Positions 1 to 6,880 of a stretch of 7,044 nucleotides of DNA are shown piece by piece. The notes below the pieces were generated by a model, which worked only from the letters and a program-made list of their open reading frames with translations, did no database searches and was not told the origin of the DNA. Within the stretch, counting starts at the first letter, position 1. Each line of letters opens with the position of its first letter. Source of the stretch: Planctomycetaceae bacterium (lineage in GTDB: Bacteria; Planctomycetota; Planctomycetia; Planctomycetales; Planctomycetaceae); contig JALTOP010000096.1 of the NCBI GenBank assembly GCA_027000105.1, positions 1 to 7,044 of the forward strand, written 5' to 3'. The position numbers and the translations under genes are program-made.

Positions 1-1
1 A

Positions 2-1702
2 GGCAAGGATTTCCAATTGACCGGTGCCGCATCAGCACGCAGAGGAGAAGTCTCCTTTATATCCAACGGGGCAGCGATTGCGCACTTTGATATCAAAGTG
101 AAAGGAAAGTACCAGATAGAAGCTGCAGTTTCCGCAACGCAGGCGAACGAAGGCATAGCCAAATGCAGGCTGTTTCTGGATAAACGCGAACTTTCCTACC
201 CGGAAGTTCCGGGGCATCGCAGAAAAAAAATAATTCGCCTCAGCGAAAATATCGCAAAAGGAAAACACCAACTGCGGATTGTTTTCGATAACGATTTCTA
301 CACTCCCCAAGCCAAGGATCCCAAGCGCCGGGATCGGAATCTGTTCCTTCACTCGGTAAAAATTGAGGGGCCGGAATCACTTTCCCGCGAGCAGTTCCCT
401 GCGACTTACCAAAAAATCGTCACAGCTCGCCCCGATGAAAAACATTCCGCGGAACAGGCGGCCAAAAAGGTTCTCATTCCCCTGCAAAAACGTGCTTTCC
501 GCCGTCCAACAACAAAACAGGAACAGAAACGAATTCTGGATATCTTTCAGCTTGCTTATAACAGAGAGAAGCACTACGAACGCTCGCTGCAAGTTGCGTT
601 ACAGGCTATCCTCGTTTCACCCCAGTTTCTCTTCCGGATTGAGCGGGATTCGCAACTGGAACCGACCCCTCAGGGCGATCGCCTGGACGATTACGAACTG
701 GCATCACGCCTTTCCTACTTTCTCTGGAGCAGTATGCCTGATCAGGAATTGTTCGATCTGGCTGAGCGGGACATGCTGCATCAGGAAAAAATTCTCACTC
801 ACCAGATTCACAGGATGCTCGCAGATCCCAGAGGGCGGGCTCTGACAGAAAATTTTGTAGGGCAATGGCTCGGTCTGCGAAAATTGAGTGACGCGACGCC
901 CGACAAGGATCTGTTCCCAAAGTTCAATTCCCGAATTGCTCAAGCGATGCAAGAGGAGACGACTTCCCTTTTTGCCTATGTCCTCGAAAACGATATGAGT
1001 TTAATGGAACTGCTCACAGCCGATTACACGTTCCTGAATGAGGATTTGGCAAAATTCTACGGAATTGAAGGGGTTAAGGGGCAGAACTTTCGCAAGGTTG
1101 ACATCTCAAAAACGCATCGCCGGGGACTGATCACGCACGCCGGCATCTTGACGTTGACGTCTTACCCGAATCGAACTTCTCCTGTAAAACGTGGGGAATG
1201 GGTTCTCGAAAATATCCTTGCTCAGGCACCACCACCGCCACCTGCCGGCGTGCCCCCTTTGGACGATACCCAGAAAGAAAATCCGAATCTTTCTCTGCGA
1301 GAGCAACTATTGCTGCATCAAAGTGCCCCCATTTGCAGTTCGTGCCATATTTTGATGGACGGAATAGGCTTCGGCTTGCAAAATTTTGATGCCGTCGGAC
1401 GCTGGCGCGAAACAGATGGCAAGCACAAAATTGATGCCCGTGGCGATTTGCCGGATGGTTCCAGTTTTAACGGTCCAGTTGAATTGATACAGATTCTCGA
1501 AAAACGCCCCGATGAATTTACAAGGTGTATTACCGAGAAAATGCTGACCTACGCACTAGGGCGTGGACTTGAATGGTACGATCGTTGTACAATTGACGAT
1601 ATTGTCTCTGCGGTTCGCCGGGACGACTATCGTCTTTCTCGAGTTATCGTTGAAATTGTCCTCAGCGATCCGTTTCGCAGAAGACGCGGAGAAGGAAAGT
1701 AA
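2..1702 (+). CDS. DUF1592/DUF1588/DUF1585 (planctomycete cytochrome-type) protein, 5'-partial
   Basis: The reading frame is open from the first bases of the window, and homologous-looking sequence continues through the edge, so the N-terminus is missing. A TTG at 17 is in frame but is not a credible start. Residues below are counted from that TTG. Residues 1-115 are beta-rich and resemble the carbohydrate-binding-like module found in the middle of these proteins. Residues about 146-207 look like DUF1595 (PSD5; RAFRRP, SPQFLFR). Residues 222-348 look like DUF1592 (PSD4; LASRLSYFLWSSMPD, FVGQWLGL). Residues 365-465 look like DUF1588 (PSCyt3), with a proline run at 405-409 and a CSSCH haem c motif at 440-444. 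Residues 483-556 look like DUF1585 (PSD2; YALGRGLEWYD). Family members usually begin with an export signal, a cytochrome-like PSCyt1 domain and DUF1587; those parts would lie upstream. The protein is probably exported and binds haem. Its reaction is unknown. It is paired with the DUF1552 gene 3 bases downstream, the usual arrangement in planctomycetes. Confidence 0.93.
   Translation, partial: GKDFQLTGAASARRGEVSFISNGAAIAHFDIKVKGKYQIEAAVSATQANEGIAKCRLFLDKRELSYPEVPGHRRKKIIRLSENIAKGKHQLRIVFDNDFYTPQAKDPKRRDRNLFLHSVKIEGPESLSREQFPATYQKIVTARPDEKHSAEQAAKKVLIPLQKRAFRRPTTKQEQKRILDIFQLAYNREKHYERSLQVALQAILVSPQFLFRIERDSQLEPTPQGDRLDDYELASRLSYFLWSSMPDQELFDLAERDMLHQEKILTHQIHRMLADPRGRALTENFVGQWLGLRKLSDATPDKDLFPKFNSRIAQAMQEETTSLFAYVLENDMSLMELLTADYTFLNEDLAKFYGIEGVKGQNFRKVDISKTHRRGLITHAGILTLTSYPNRTSPVKRGEWVLENILAQAPPPPPAGVPPLDDTQKENPNLSLREQLLLHQSAPICSSCHILMDGIGFGLQNFDAVGRWRETDGKHKIDARGDLPDGSSFNGPVELIQILEKRPDEFTRCITEKMLTYALGRGLEWYDRCTIDDIVSAVRRDDYRLSRVIVEIVLSDPFRRRRGEGK
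1688..1699 (+). promoter_or_regulatory. Shine-Dalgarno region of the DUF1552 gene
   Basis: The purine-rich stretch GGAGAAGGAAAG lies inside the last codons of the upstream gene and ends 6 bases before the ATG at 1706. It supports that start and indicates reinitiation or coupled translation, because the upstream stop (1700-1702) falls between this site and the ATG. Confidence 0.6.
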
Positions 1703-1705
1703 AAA

Positions 1706-3067
1706 ATGCAGAATTTGAGCAGAAAAATCACAAGCCGTTCCCCCCTGGCCCGCCGTACTTTCCTCAAAGCAACCGGTGCCGTGATGGGATTGCCGCTGCT
1801 TGAGGCGATGACCAGCACAAAAACAATGGCGGCTCCCACCACCACACAGACTCCGAATCGCCTCGCCTTCATCTTCTTCGCCAATGGAGCGATCATGCCA
1901 GATTGGCGACCGGAGGGAGAGGGAAAGGACTACGAACTTTCCAAAACATTGCAGCCGCTCGGGAAAGTCCGCGAAGACTGCCTGATCATTTCCGGATTGG
2001 CACACGACAAAGCCCGCCCCAACGGCGATGGAGCAGGTGACCACGCCCGCTGTTCCGGTGCATTTCTCACTGCGTCACAGCCGAGAAAAACGGGGGGGGC
2101 CGATATTCATGTCGGAATTTCCATCGATCAGGTCGCTGCAAAAATCGTCGGTAACCAAACTCCCCTGGCTTCACTGGAACTTGGAACCGAAGCCGGACGA
2201 AAAGCTGGCGTTTGTGATTCCGGCTACAGTTGCGCCTATCAATCGAATATTTCCTGGCGGAGCCCGAACCAACCGATGGCGAAAGAGATCAACCCCAAGC
2301 TCGCTTTCAATCGACTCTTTGGGATGTCCTTGCAGGACGCGAAGAAAAAACAGGCTCGCGATTTCTATCGGACGAGTATTTTGGATCTTGTCGCCGATGA
2401 GGCAAACCGTCTGAAAAAACAGCTCGGCAAAACCGACCGCAGGAAAGTGGATGAGTATTTCACCAGTGTGCGCGAAATCGAGCAGCGGATCGCCCGGTCG
2501 GATTCCTGTAAACGGGAAATACCGAAAAACCTGTCCATACCTGATGGTATTCCTGCCGACTTTACCGAGCATATCCGATTGATGTACGACATCCTCGCGC
2601 TCGCATTTCAGACCGATTCCACCCGAATCGCCACTTTCATGCTCGCCAATGCCGGCTCGAATCGGCGCTACAGCAATGTTGGCGTCAAGGGAGGGCATCA
2701 CCAGTTGTCGCATCATCGAAATGACAAGAAAATTATGGCCGAAATCCAGAAGATCGATCAGTATCTCGTCGGCGAGTATTCTCGATTCCTGCAGAAATTG
2801 AAATCGATCCCTGAAGGAGAGGGAACGCTGCTCGATAATTGCACGATCGTCTACAGCAGCGGCATCAGCGATGCGAACCGCCACAACCATGGCGACCTGC
2901 CTGTGGTTATTGGTGGTCGGGGATGTGGGAAAGTCAGGACGGGACGTCATTTGAATCTGAAAAAAGAAACGCCCATGGCGAATCTGTTCCTTTCCCTGCT
3001 CGATAATTTGGGAGCTTCTATCGATCACTTTGGTGACAGCACTGGCAGACTGAAAGAGCTTGCCTGA
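1706..3067 (+). CDS. DUF1552 (HXXSHH) protein, Tat-exported
   Basis: This is a 453-residue protein of unknown function from the DUF1552 family (Pfam HXXSHH). The N-terminus has a twin-arginine signal: ARRTFLKATG with R16-R17, followed by a hydrophobic stretch to about residue 36. Export as a folded protein is therefore likely, with cleavage somewhere around residues 41-43. The family's defining motif is present as HQLSHH at residues 332-337, preceded by another histidine (H331). Other segments typical of the family are FFANGAIMPDWRP (58-69), GDHARCSGAFLT (111-122) and SCAYQSNISW (175-184). The length matches complete members. The histidine cluster suggests metal binding, but no reaction has been assigned. 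The gene follows the DUF1592-type gene with a 3-base gap, the standard pairing, so the two products probably act together at the cell envelope. Its stop codon is 2 bases before the next ATG. No truncation or frameshift is visible. Confidence 0.93.
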   Translation: MQNLSRKITSRSPLARRTFLKATGAVMGLPLLEAMTSTKTMAAPTTTQTPNRLAFIFFANGAIMPDWRPEGEGKDYELSKTLQPLGKVREDCLIISGLAHDKARPNGDGAGDHARCSGAFLTASQPRKTGGADIHVGISIDQVAAKIVGNQTPLASLELGTEAGRKAGVCDSGYSCAYQSNISWRSPNQPMAKEINPKLAFNRLFGMSLQDAKKKQARDFYRTSILDLVADEANRLKKQLGKTDRRKVDEYFTSVREIEQRIARSDSCKREIPKNLSIPDGIPADFTEHIRLMYDILALAFQTDSTRIATFMLANAGSNRRYSNVGVKGGHHQLSHHRNDKKIMAEIQKIDQYLVGEYSRFLQKLKSIPEGEGTLLDNCTIVYSSGISDANRHNHGDLPVVIGGRGCGKVRTGRHLNLKKETPMANLFLSLLDNLGASIDHFGDSTGRLKELA

Positions 3068-3069
3068 GC

Positions 3070-4242
3070 ATGAAAGGGCTTCTTGTACTTTCCTGGAAAC
3101 ATGCCCGCTTTCATTATTGGCGCACCCTGTTGCTTGTTCTGAGCCTCGGTCTGGGGTTTTCCATTCCGTTGGCCACTCGATGGATGACCGCCGAGTTGCA
3201 ACAAACCCTTGGACGTCGGGCACAGGCCACTCCAATGCTCGCCGGACACCCGGGCAGTCGGATCGATCTGGTCATTGGCGGACTCTATTTTCGAACCGAC
3301 GGGTTACGCACGATCCCGTACGGGTTGCTCGATGAATTCTCGCAGGATCAGCTGACCGAACCGGTCCCCCTGCATTTATCTCATCACGCGAGTTCCTGGC
3401 CGGTTGTGGGAACATCGCTTGACTATTTCTCGAAGAGAAACCTCATATTGCAATCAGGTACCCTACCCCGTCGCCTGGGAGATTGCCTGCTTGGTGCCGA
3501 TGTCGCTTTGCAATTGCAACTCCAACCGGGCGACCGGATTCTCAGTGACTCTACTGGTTTTTTGAATCCGGCGAGCCAATTGCCACTGAAAATGCGAGTG
3601 ACCGGAATATTGTTGCCCAGTTATTCTCCTGACGATCGCGCGATTTTCGTCGATGTTAAAACGGCCTGGTTGATGGATGGAATTGGACATGGACATATGC
3701 AGGAAAAACAGGCGAGCAAGGAACAGATTCTACAGCAGAACGACCAGTCGGTCACCCTCGGCGCCAATGTGCAAAACTTTATGGAAGTAACGGATGATAA
3801 TCTGGAATCGTTCCACTTTCATGGCAAAAGCTCGGAATTTCCACTTCACGCCATCCTTCTGTTTCCCACCAGTAATCGCAATGGCATTATCTGGGAAGGA
3901 CGTTTTCAAAACCGTTCAGATATCCAGATTGTTCATCCGCTGGCAGTGGTACAGGAATTGATTTCCATGTTGATCAACATTCGCCATCTTGTTGATGCCG
4001 TTGTGCTGGTACTGGGGGCTGTCATGCTGGGGCTGCTTCTGTTGCTGGGCAGTTTATCGTTGCAGTTACGAAAACGGGAAATGGATACTTTTCACGCGAT
4101 AGGAGCCTCGAAATCAATTCGGGCATGGTTAATCACGATCGATTTTCTGCTGATTTTCACACTGTCTGTTCCCGTGACATTTCTGCTCAGCTGGATATTT
4201 GCCATGATAGGCAAACCGCTGCTGTTTCAATTATTGGTGTGA
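3070..4242 (+). CDS. FtsX/MacB-like ABC transporter permease
   Basis: This 390-residue inner-membrane protein is built like a MacB/FtsX permease. A first membrane helix lies at about residues 18-38 and a large periplasmic domain at 39-305. The latter contains a MacB core-like stretch (LGADVALQLQLQPGDR, 141-156) and the segment ATPMLAGHPGSRIDL (53-67) followed by LYF. Two more helices follow at about 306-332 and 353-380. Between them is the FtsX cytoplasmic loop RKREMDTFHAIGASK (334-348), which normally contacts the ATPase. The protein ends ten residues after the third helix, so the fourth helix and cytoplasmic tail usual in FtsX domains are missing. The periplasmic part has several histidine groups (H105-H106, H207/H209, H249/H251). 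ATG 3070 is only 2 bases after the upstream stop and has a weak GAAAGAG site at 3052-3058, pointing to coupled translation. The substrate is unknown. A metal, lipoprotein or lipid-related role is only a guess, and no ATPase gene is in the window. Confidence 0.82.
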   Translation: MKGLLVLSWKHARFHYWRTLLLVLSLGLGFSIPLATRWMTAELQQTLGRRAQATPMLAGHPGSRIDLVIGGLYFRTDGLRTIPYGLLDEFSQDQLTEPVPLHLSHHASSWPVVGTSLDYFSKRNLILQSGTLPRRLGDCLLGADVALQLQLQPGDRILSDSTGFLNPASQLPLKMRVTGILLPSYSPDDRAIFVDVKTAWLMDGIGHGHMQEKQASKEQILQQNDQSVTLGANVQNFMEVTDDNLESFHFHGKSSEFPLHAILLFPTSNRNGIIWEGRFQNRSDIQIVHPLAVVQELISMLINIRHLVDAVVLVLGAVMLGLLLLLGSLSLQLRKREMDTFHAIGASKSIRAWLITIDFLLIFTLSVPVTFLLSWIFAMIGKPLLFQLLV

Positions 4243-4246
4243 GAGG
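4241..4246 (+). promoter_or_regulatory. Shine-Dalgarno that sets the GTG start of the DUF455 gene
   Basis: GAGAGG lies 7 bases before GTG 4254 and overlaps the permease TGA stop (4240-4242). This spacing selects GTG 4254 over in-frame upstream codons, including an ATG at 4125 that would run back through the permease coding region. Confidence 0.65.
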
Positions 4247-4253
4247 CAATCGA

Positions 4254-5039
4254 GTGGAAATTCGTGACTTTGCAGAACGTATCCTGTTTTCAGATTCAAT
4301 AGAAGAAAAACTGCTGCCGCCCGATGCGCTTCTGACCGACAATCACCCCGGCCCTGCCCTGCGTCTTGCAGAACCGACTCGCCCGGAGAACCTGCTGTTC
4401 GCACCTCCCAAAGCGGCTCCTTCCATGCCCAAACCTGCCGGATTTTTGCAGGACAGACGCAAAGCGGTTGCACATCATATCATGGCGAATCACGAATTAC
4501 AGGCACTCGAAGTGATGGCCTGGGCGCTGCTTGCGTTCCCGGATGCGCCGCCAGAGTTACGAGCAGGCATGATTCCAATTATGCTTGACGAACAGCGTCA
4601 CACACGCATGCACGCCGAGCGGGCCATGAAACTGGGCGTTGAGTTTGGTGATCTTCCAGTGAACTGCTACATTTGGAAAAAGGCGATGTCTTTCGAAAAC
4701 ATTCTGCAATATCTTTGTGGACTCGCACTCGTTTTCGAAGGAGCCAATCTCGATCTCGCGCCAGAATTTGCAGAACAGTTTGAACAAGCCGGCGACAAAC
4801 GCAGCGCTGCTTTAATGCGCGTCATCTACCGCGACGAAATCGGACACGTCGGCTTCGGTGTTGAATGGCTGCGAAAACTGAAACCGAAAGATCAATCCGA
4901 ATGGGAAACCTGGCTCCAAAATCTCCACTGGCCACTCCGCCCCAGCAAAGCACGCAGCGAAACCTTTCAACGCGAAGCCAGAAAAGAAGCCGGCATGACA
5001 GACGAGTTCATCGATAATATCGAAAACTATATCGATTAA
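4254..5039 (+). CDS. DUF455 family ferritin-like protein
   Basis: This protein of 261 residues belongs to the DUF455 branch of the ferritin-like superfamily. GTG 4254 is chosen because of the GAGAGG site 7 bases upstream, and because homology-like sequence starts there with EIRDFAERILF. Extension to the ATG at 4125 would add 43 residues that simply overlap the permease in another frame. After an N-terminal segment (1-65) comes a four-helix core with a full set of candidate di-iron ligands: E81 (NHELQALE), E113 and H116 (DEQRHTRMH), E162 (FEGANLD), and E195 and H198 (RDEIGHVGFG). The two ExxH motifs are the hallmark of this fold. There is no signal peptide or membrane segment, so a cytoplasmic location is expected. 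The reaction is unknown; oxidation, hydroxylation or iron handling are possibilities known for the superfamily. It is the last gene of the plus-strand block and probably shares its transcript. Confidence 0.9.
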   Translation: MEIRDFAERILFSDSIEEKLLPPDALLTDNHPGPALRLAEPTRPENLLFAPPKAAPSMPKPAGFLQDRRKAVAHHIMANHELQALEVMAWALLAFPDAPPELRAGMIPIMLDEQRHTRMHAERAMKLGVEFGDLPVNCYIWKKAMSFENILQYLCGLALVFEGANLDLAPEFAEQFEQAGDKRSAALMRVIYRDEIGHVGFGVEWLRKLKPKDQSEWETWLQNLHWPLRPSKARSETFQREARKEAGMTDEFIDNIENYID

Positions 5040-5071
5040 ACGCACCGGGGCAATGACGACCCGATGCGTTT
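5038..5071 (+). terminator. Candidate terminator hairpin after the plus-strand operon
   Basis: The arms AAACGCACCGGG (5038-5049) and CCCGATGCGTTT (5060-5071) pair over 12 bp with one C/A mismatch and enclose a 10-base loop. The hairpin overlaps the TAA stop of the DUF455 gene. It is not followed by a T run on the plus strand, so it may be a Rho-dependent pause, an RNA 3' stabiliser, or a weak terminator. Confidence 0.4.
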
Positions 5072-5110
5072 GGACGAAATATATGCCCCACTATTTTACT
5101 CGTGAGTAAT

Positions 5111-5136
5111 CCGGGCCCCCCCCGGCTCGCCTTTTT
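5111..5136 (+). terminator. GC hairpin plus T run, possible plus-strand terminator
   Basis: CCGGG (5111-5115) can pair with CCCGG (5121-5125) around five C, followed after CTCGCC by TTTTT (5132-5136). The stem is strong but the T run starts 6 bases after it, which is not ideal. The T run reaches into the TAA stop of the convergent lipoprotein gene, so the two transcripts would end almost on top of each other. The region also contains a run of eight C (5116-5123). A short palindrome TTACTC-GT-GAGTAA lies just upstream at 5096-5109. Confidence 0.3.
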
Positions 5137-6880
5137 ACTGGATGCAGTCGAGAGCGATCCTGGCGGCATCCTTGACGTTCGGCTCACCATGTTCGAGCAT
5201 GAAGTTCAGTTCAGCAACTGCGACTCGCGAGGCGTTTCCCAGTCCCCCGAGTGCGAGAGCGGAGGTGGCCCGCACCTGCGAATCGACATCTCTCAGTCCC
5301 CCTCTTAACGCTTCTACCGCATACGGTTGCAATTCTCCCTGAACCGCACCAAGGGCATGCGCAGCAAGCCAGCGGACTTCAACATTACTATCCCGCAGCA
5401 ACATCGTTAATCGGGAAACAGCATCGACATTTGTGGGGTCCAATTTGAGCAACGCCTCTGACAGATGCAGGGCGGTCATTCCCTGGGCGCTAAGCAAATG
5501 TGTTTCCAAAAGCGGAATAACCTGCTGTTTCTGCTCTTTCATATCTCCCAGATACATGGCAGCGAACTGGCGGGCGTTTTCATTCTGAGATTCCAGAACA
5601 GAAGCCAGAGTCGCAACCGCCTTTTGAGGAGATCGCTTCCATTGATTGAGTGCGGAAGCAGCATGTGCCCTGACAACCTGATCTTCATCATCGAGAAGTG
5701 TTTCGACCAAAGCCACAATTTCGGGATGATCATCCCCATTTTGCACCGCCAAACGCAACCCCTGCAATCGTACTTTGGCCCTGTGGTTATGAATCAATTC
5801 TGATATCTGCCTATACTCCTCGGTCTGTACATAGGCATCATCAGATTGAATTCTTATTCGACCGGCCGCCCGCCAATTTTCATCTCCCAGCGCTTTTTCG
5901 AGGTTTTGCAATATTTCTTCTGAAACCTGGATTTTTTTCGGTTGAGAAGTGGCCGCTACCTGCTGCTGCTCGACTGGTTGCTCGTTCGCAGCATCATTTG
6001 TTTTTTCAGCAAGTTGCTCCTTCCCCTCCGCTGCCCAAGGGTAGTCAGATTGAATTTCCTCGATTGTCGATTCATCCCCGGCGGCAACCGCATCGGCGGC
6101 AGTTTCGGGTTCCAATTCAGAGAGAGTCTCTGCGTCTTTGATAGACGAATCGGCAAACGAAGCCAAATCGAATGCAATATCGCCCGTATCCTGTTTCTTC
6201 GCCAATAATGCCTGCTGAACTGGGGTGCTGTTTTCATCAGCCACTTCTTCCGTTTCTTCTGCCGTTTCCAGTTCTTCGCTGAGAGGTGTCTCCTCTGGGG
6301 CACGATCGGAAAGAAGAGCATCGATTTCTTCTGACAGTTTTTCGGTATCCATAAACGCAGGATCGATATCAGCAAGCTCTGCCTCGGTATCTCCGTCTTC
6401 AACTTCTTGCTGTATGAGCAGTTGGGCATCTGCCTCTTTTTCTTCGATTACCTGCTCTGCTTCTGTCACAAGCTGTTCCGCCTTCTCCTTCTGTTCCAGC
6501 AGAGATCGCTGATACTTCTCGAAATCGCTCAACTGTTCTTCGACATCACGATCGGCTGCTTCTGAAACAGTTGCTTCCGATTCGCTTGTTTCAGAGGCAT
6601 CGGTTTCTGTGACAATTTCTTCCAGATCAACGCTCTCCAATTCTTCGGCTGCCTGTTTCAAGCTGGCAGTTTTTACTTCCAGGTCTTTGAGAGCCGCATC
6701 AATTTCGTCTTGAGCCTTTTCAGCCTTCGTTTCCGACTCGGCGACTTTTTCATCCTGTCCACTCTTATGAAAAGAGGGCCGCCAGTTGACGATAGTATCC
6801 TTGACGGAACGGGCCGTCTGACAACCAGTGGCAGTAACAAGCAGAACTCCGCACAAAAAGTGAGCTGTGAGTTTTAACAT
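5135..6880 (-). CDS. Predicted lipoprotein with acidic low-complexity region and C-terminal HEAT-like repeats
   Basis: From ATG 6880 the protein has 581 residues. Residues 1-19 form a signal peptide (MLKLTAHFLCGVLLVTATG) ending at C20, a plausible lipidation cysteine, although the lipobox (ATGC) is not perfect. Residues 44-300 are very rich in Glu, Asp, Ala and Ser, with stretches likely to form charged helices or coiled coil (about 44-90 and 112-162). The last 200 residues contain helical HEAT-like repeats. The clearest are around 388-415 (DEDQVVRAHAASAL), 482-512 (DSNVEVRWLAAHALGAV), 519-548 (DVDSQVRATSALALGGL) and 557-579 (NVKDAARIAL). Such repeats usually bind proteins, so a scaffold or adaptor role on the envelope is inferred; no catalytic site is visible. 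An in-frame TTG at 6940 with GGAG 6 bases upstream would add 20 basic residues. ATG 6880 gives a more normal signal peptide and has AAAGG 10 bases upstream. The gene faces the plus-strand operon and is transcribed separately. Confidence 0.85.
   Translation of the reverse strand: MLKLTAHFLCGVLLVTATGCQTARSVKDTIVNWRPSFHKSGQDEKVAESETKAEKAQDEIDAALKDLEVKTASLKQAAEELESVDLEEIVTETDASETSESEATVSEAADRDVEEQLSDFEKYQRSLLEQKEKAEQLVTEAEQVIEEKEADAQLLIQQEVEDGDTEAELADIDPAFMDTEKLSEEIDALLSDRAPEETPLSEELETAEETEEVADENSTPVQQALLAKKQDTGDIAFDLASFADSSIKDAETLSELEPETAADAVAAGDESTIEEIQSDYPWAAEGKEQLAEKTNDAANEQPVEQQQVAATSQPKKIQVSEEILQNLEKALGDENWRAAGRIRIQSDDAYVQTEEYRQISELIHNHRAKVRLQGLRLAVQNGDDHPEIVALVETLLDDEDQVVRAHAASALNQWKRSPQKAVATLASVLESQNENARQFAAMYLGDMKEQKQQVIPLLETHLLSAQGMTALHLSEALLKLDPTNVDAVSRLTMLLRDSNVEVRWLAAHALGAVQGELQPYAVEALRGGLRDVDSQVRATSALALGGLGNASRVAVAELNFMLEHGEPNVKDAARIALDCIQ

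Noticed and set aside
1556..2044. Minus-strand open frames across the DUF1592/DUF1552 junction
   Set aside because: They lie opposite confident coding sequence, have odd composition, and no recognisable family.
2171..3235. A long minus-strand open frame (354 codons) opposite the DUF1552 gene
   Set aside because: It is fully antisense to a well-supported gene, shows no recognisable domain, and is the mirror of that gene's codon pattern.
4125..4253. N-terminal extension of the DUF455 protein back to ATG 4125
   Set aside because: The stretch overlaps the permease membrane helix region in another frame, does not resemble the family N-terminus, and a good ribosome-binding site precedes GTG 4254.
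6225..6512. Plus-strand serine-rich open frame
   Set aside because: It is the complement of the Glu/Asp-rich part of the lipoprotein; GAA/GAG codons read backwards give TTC/CTC/TCT runs, which explains the serine richness.
5135..6880. The acidic repeats as a CRISPR-like or tandem DNA repeat array
   Set aside because: The similarity is compositional at the protein level; no regularly spaced identical DNA units were found.
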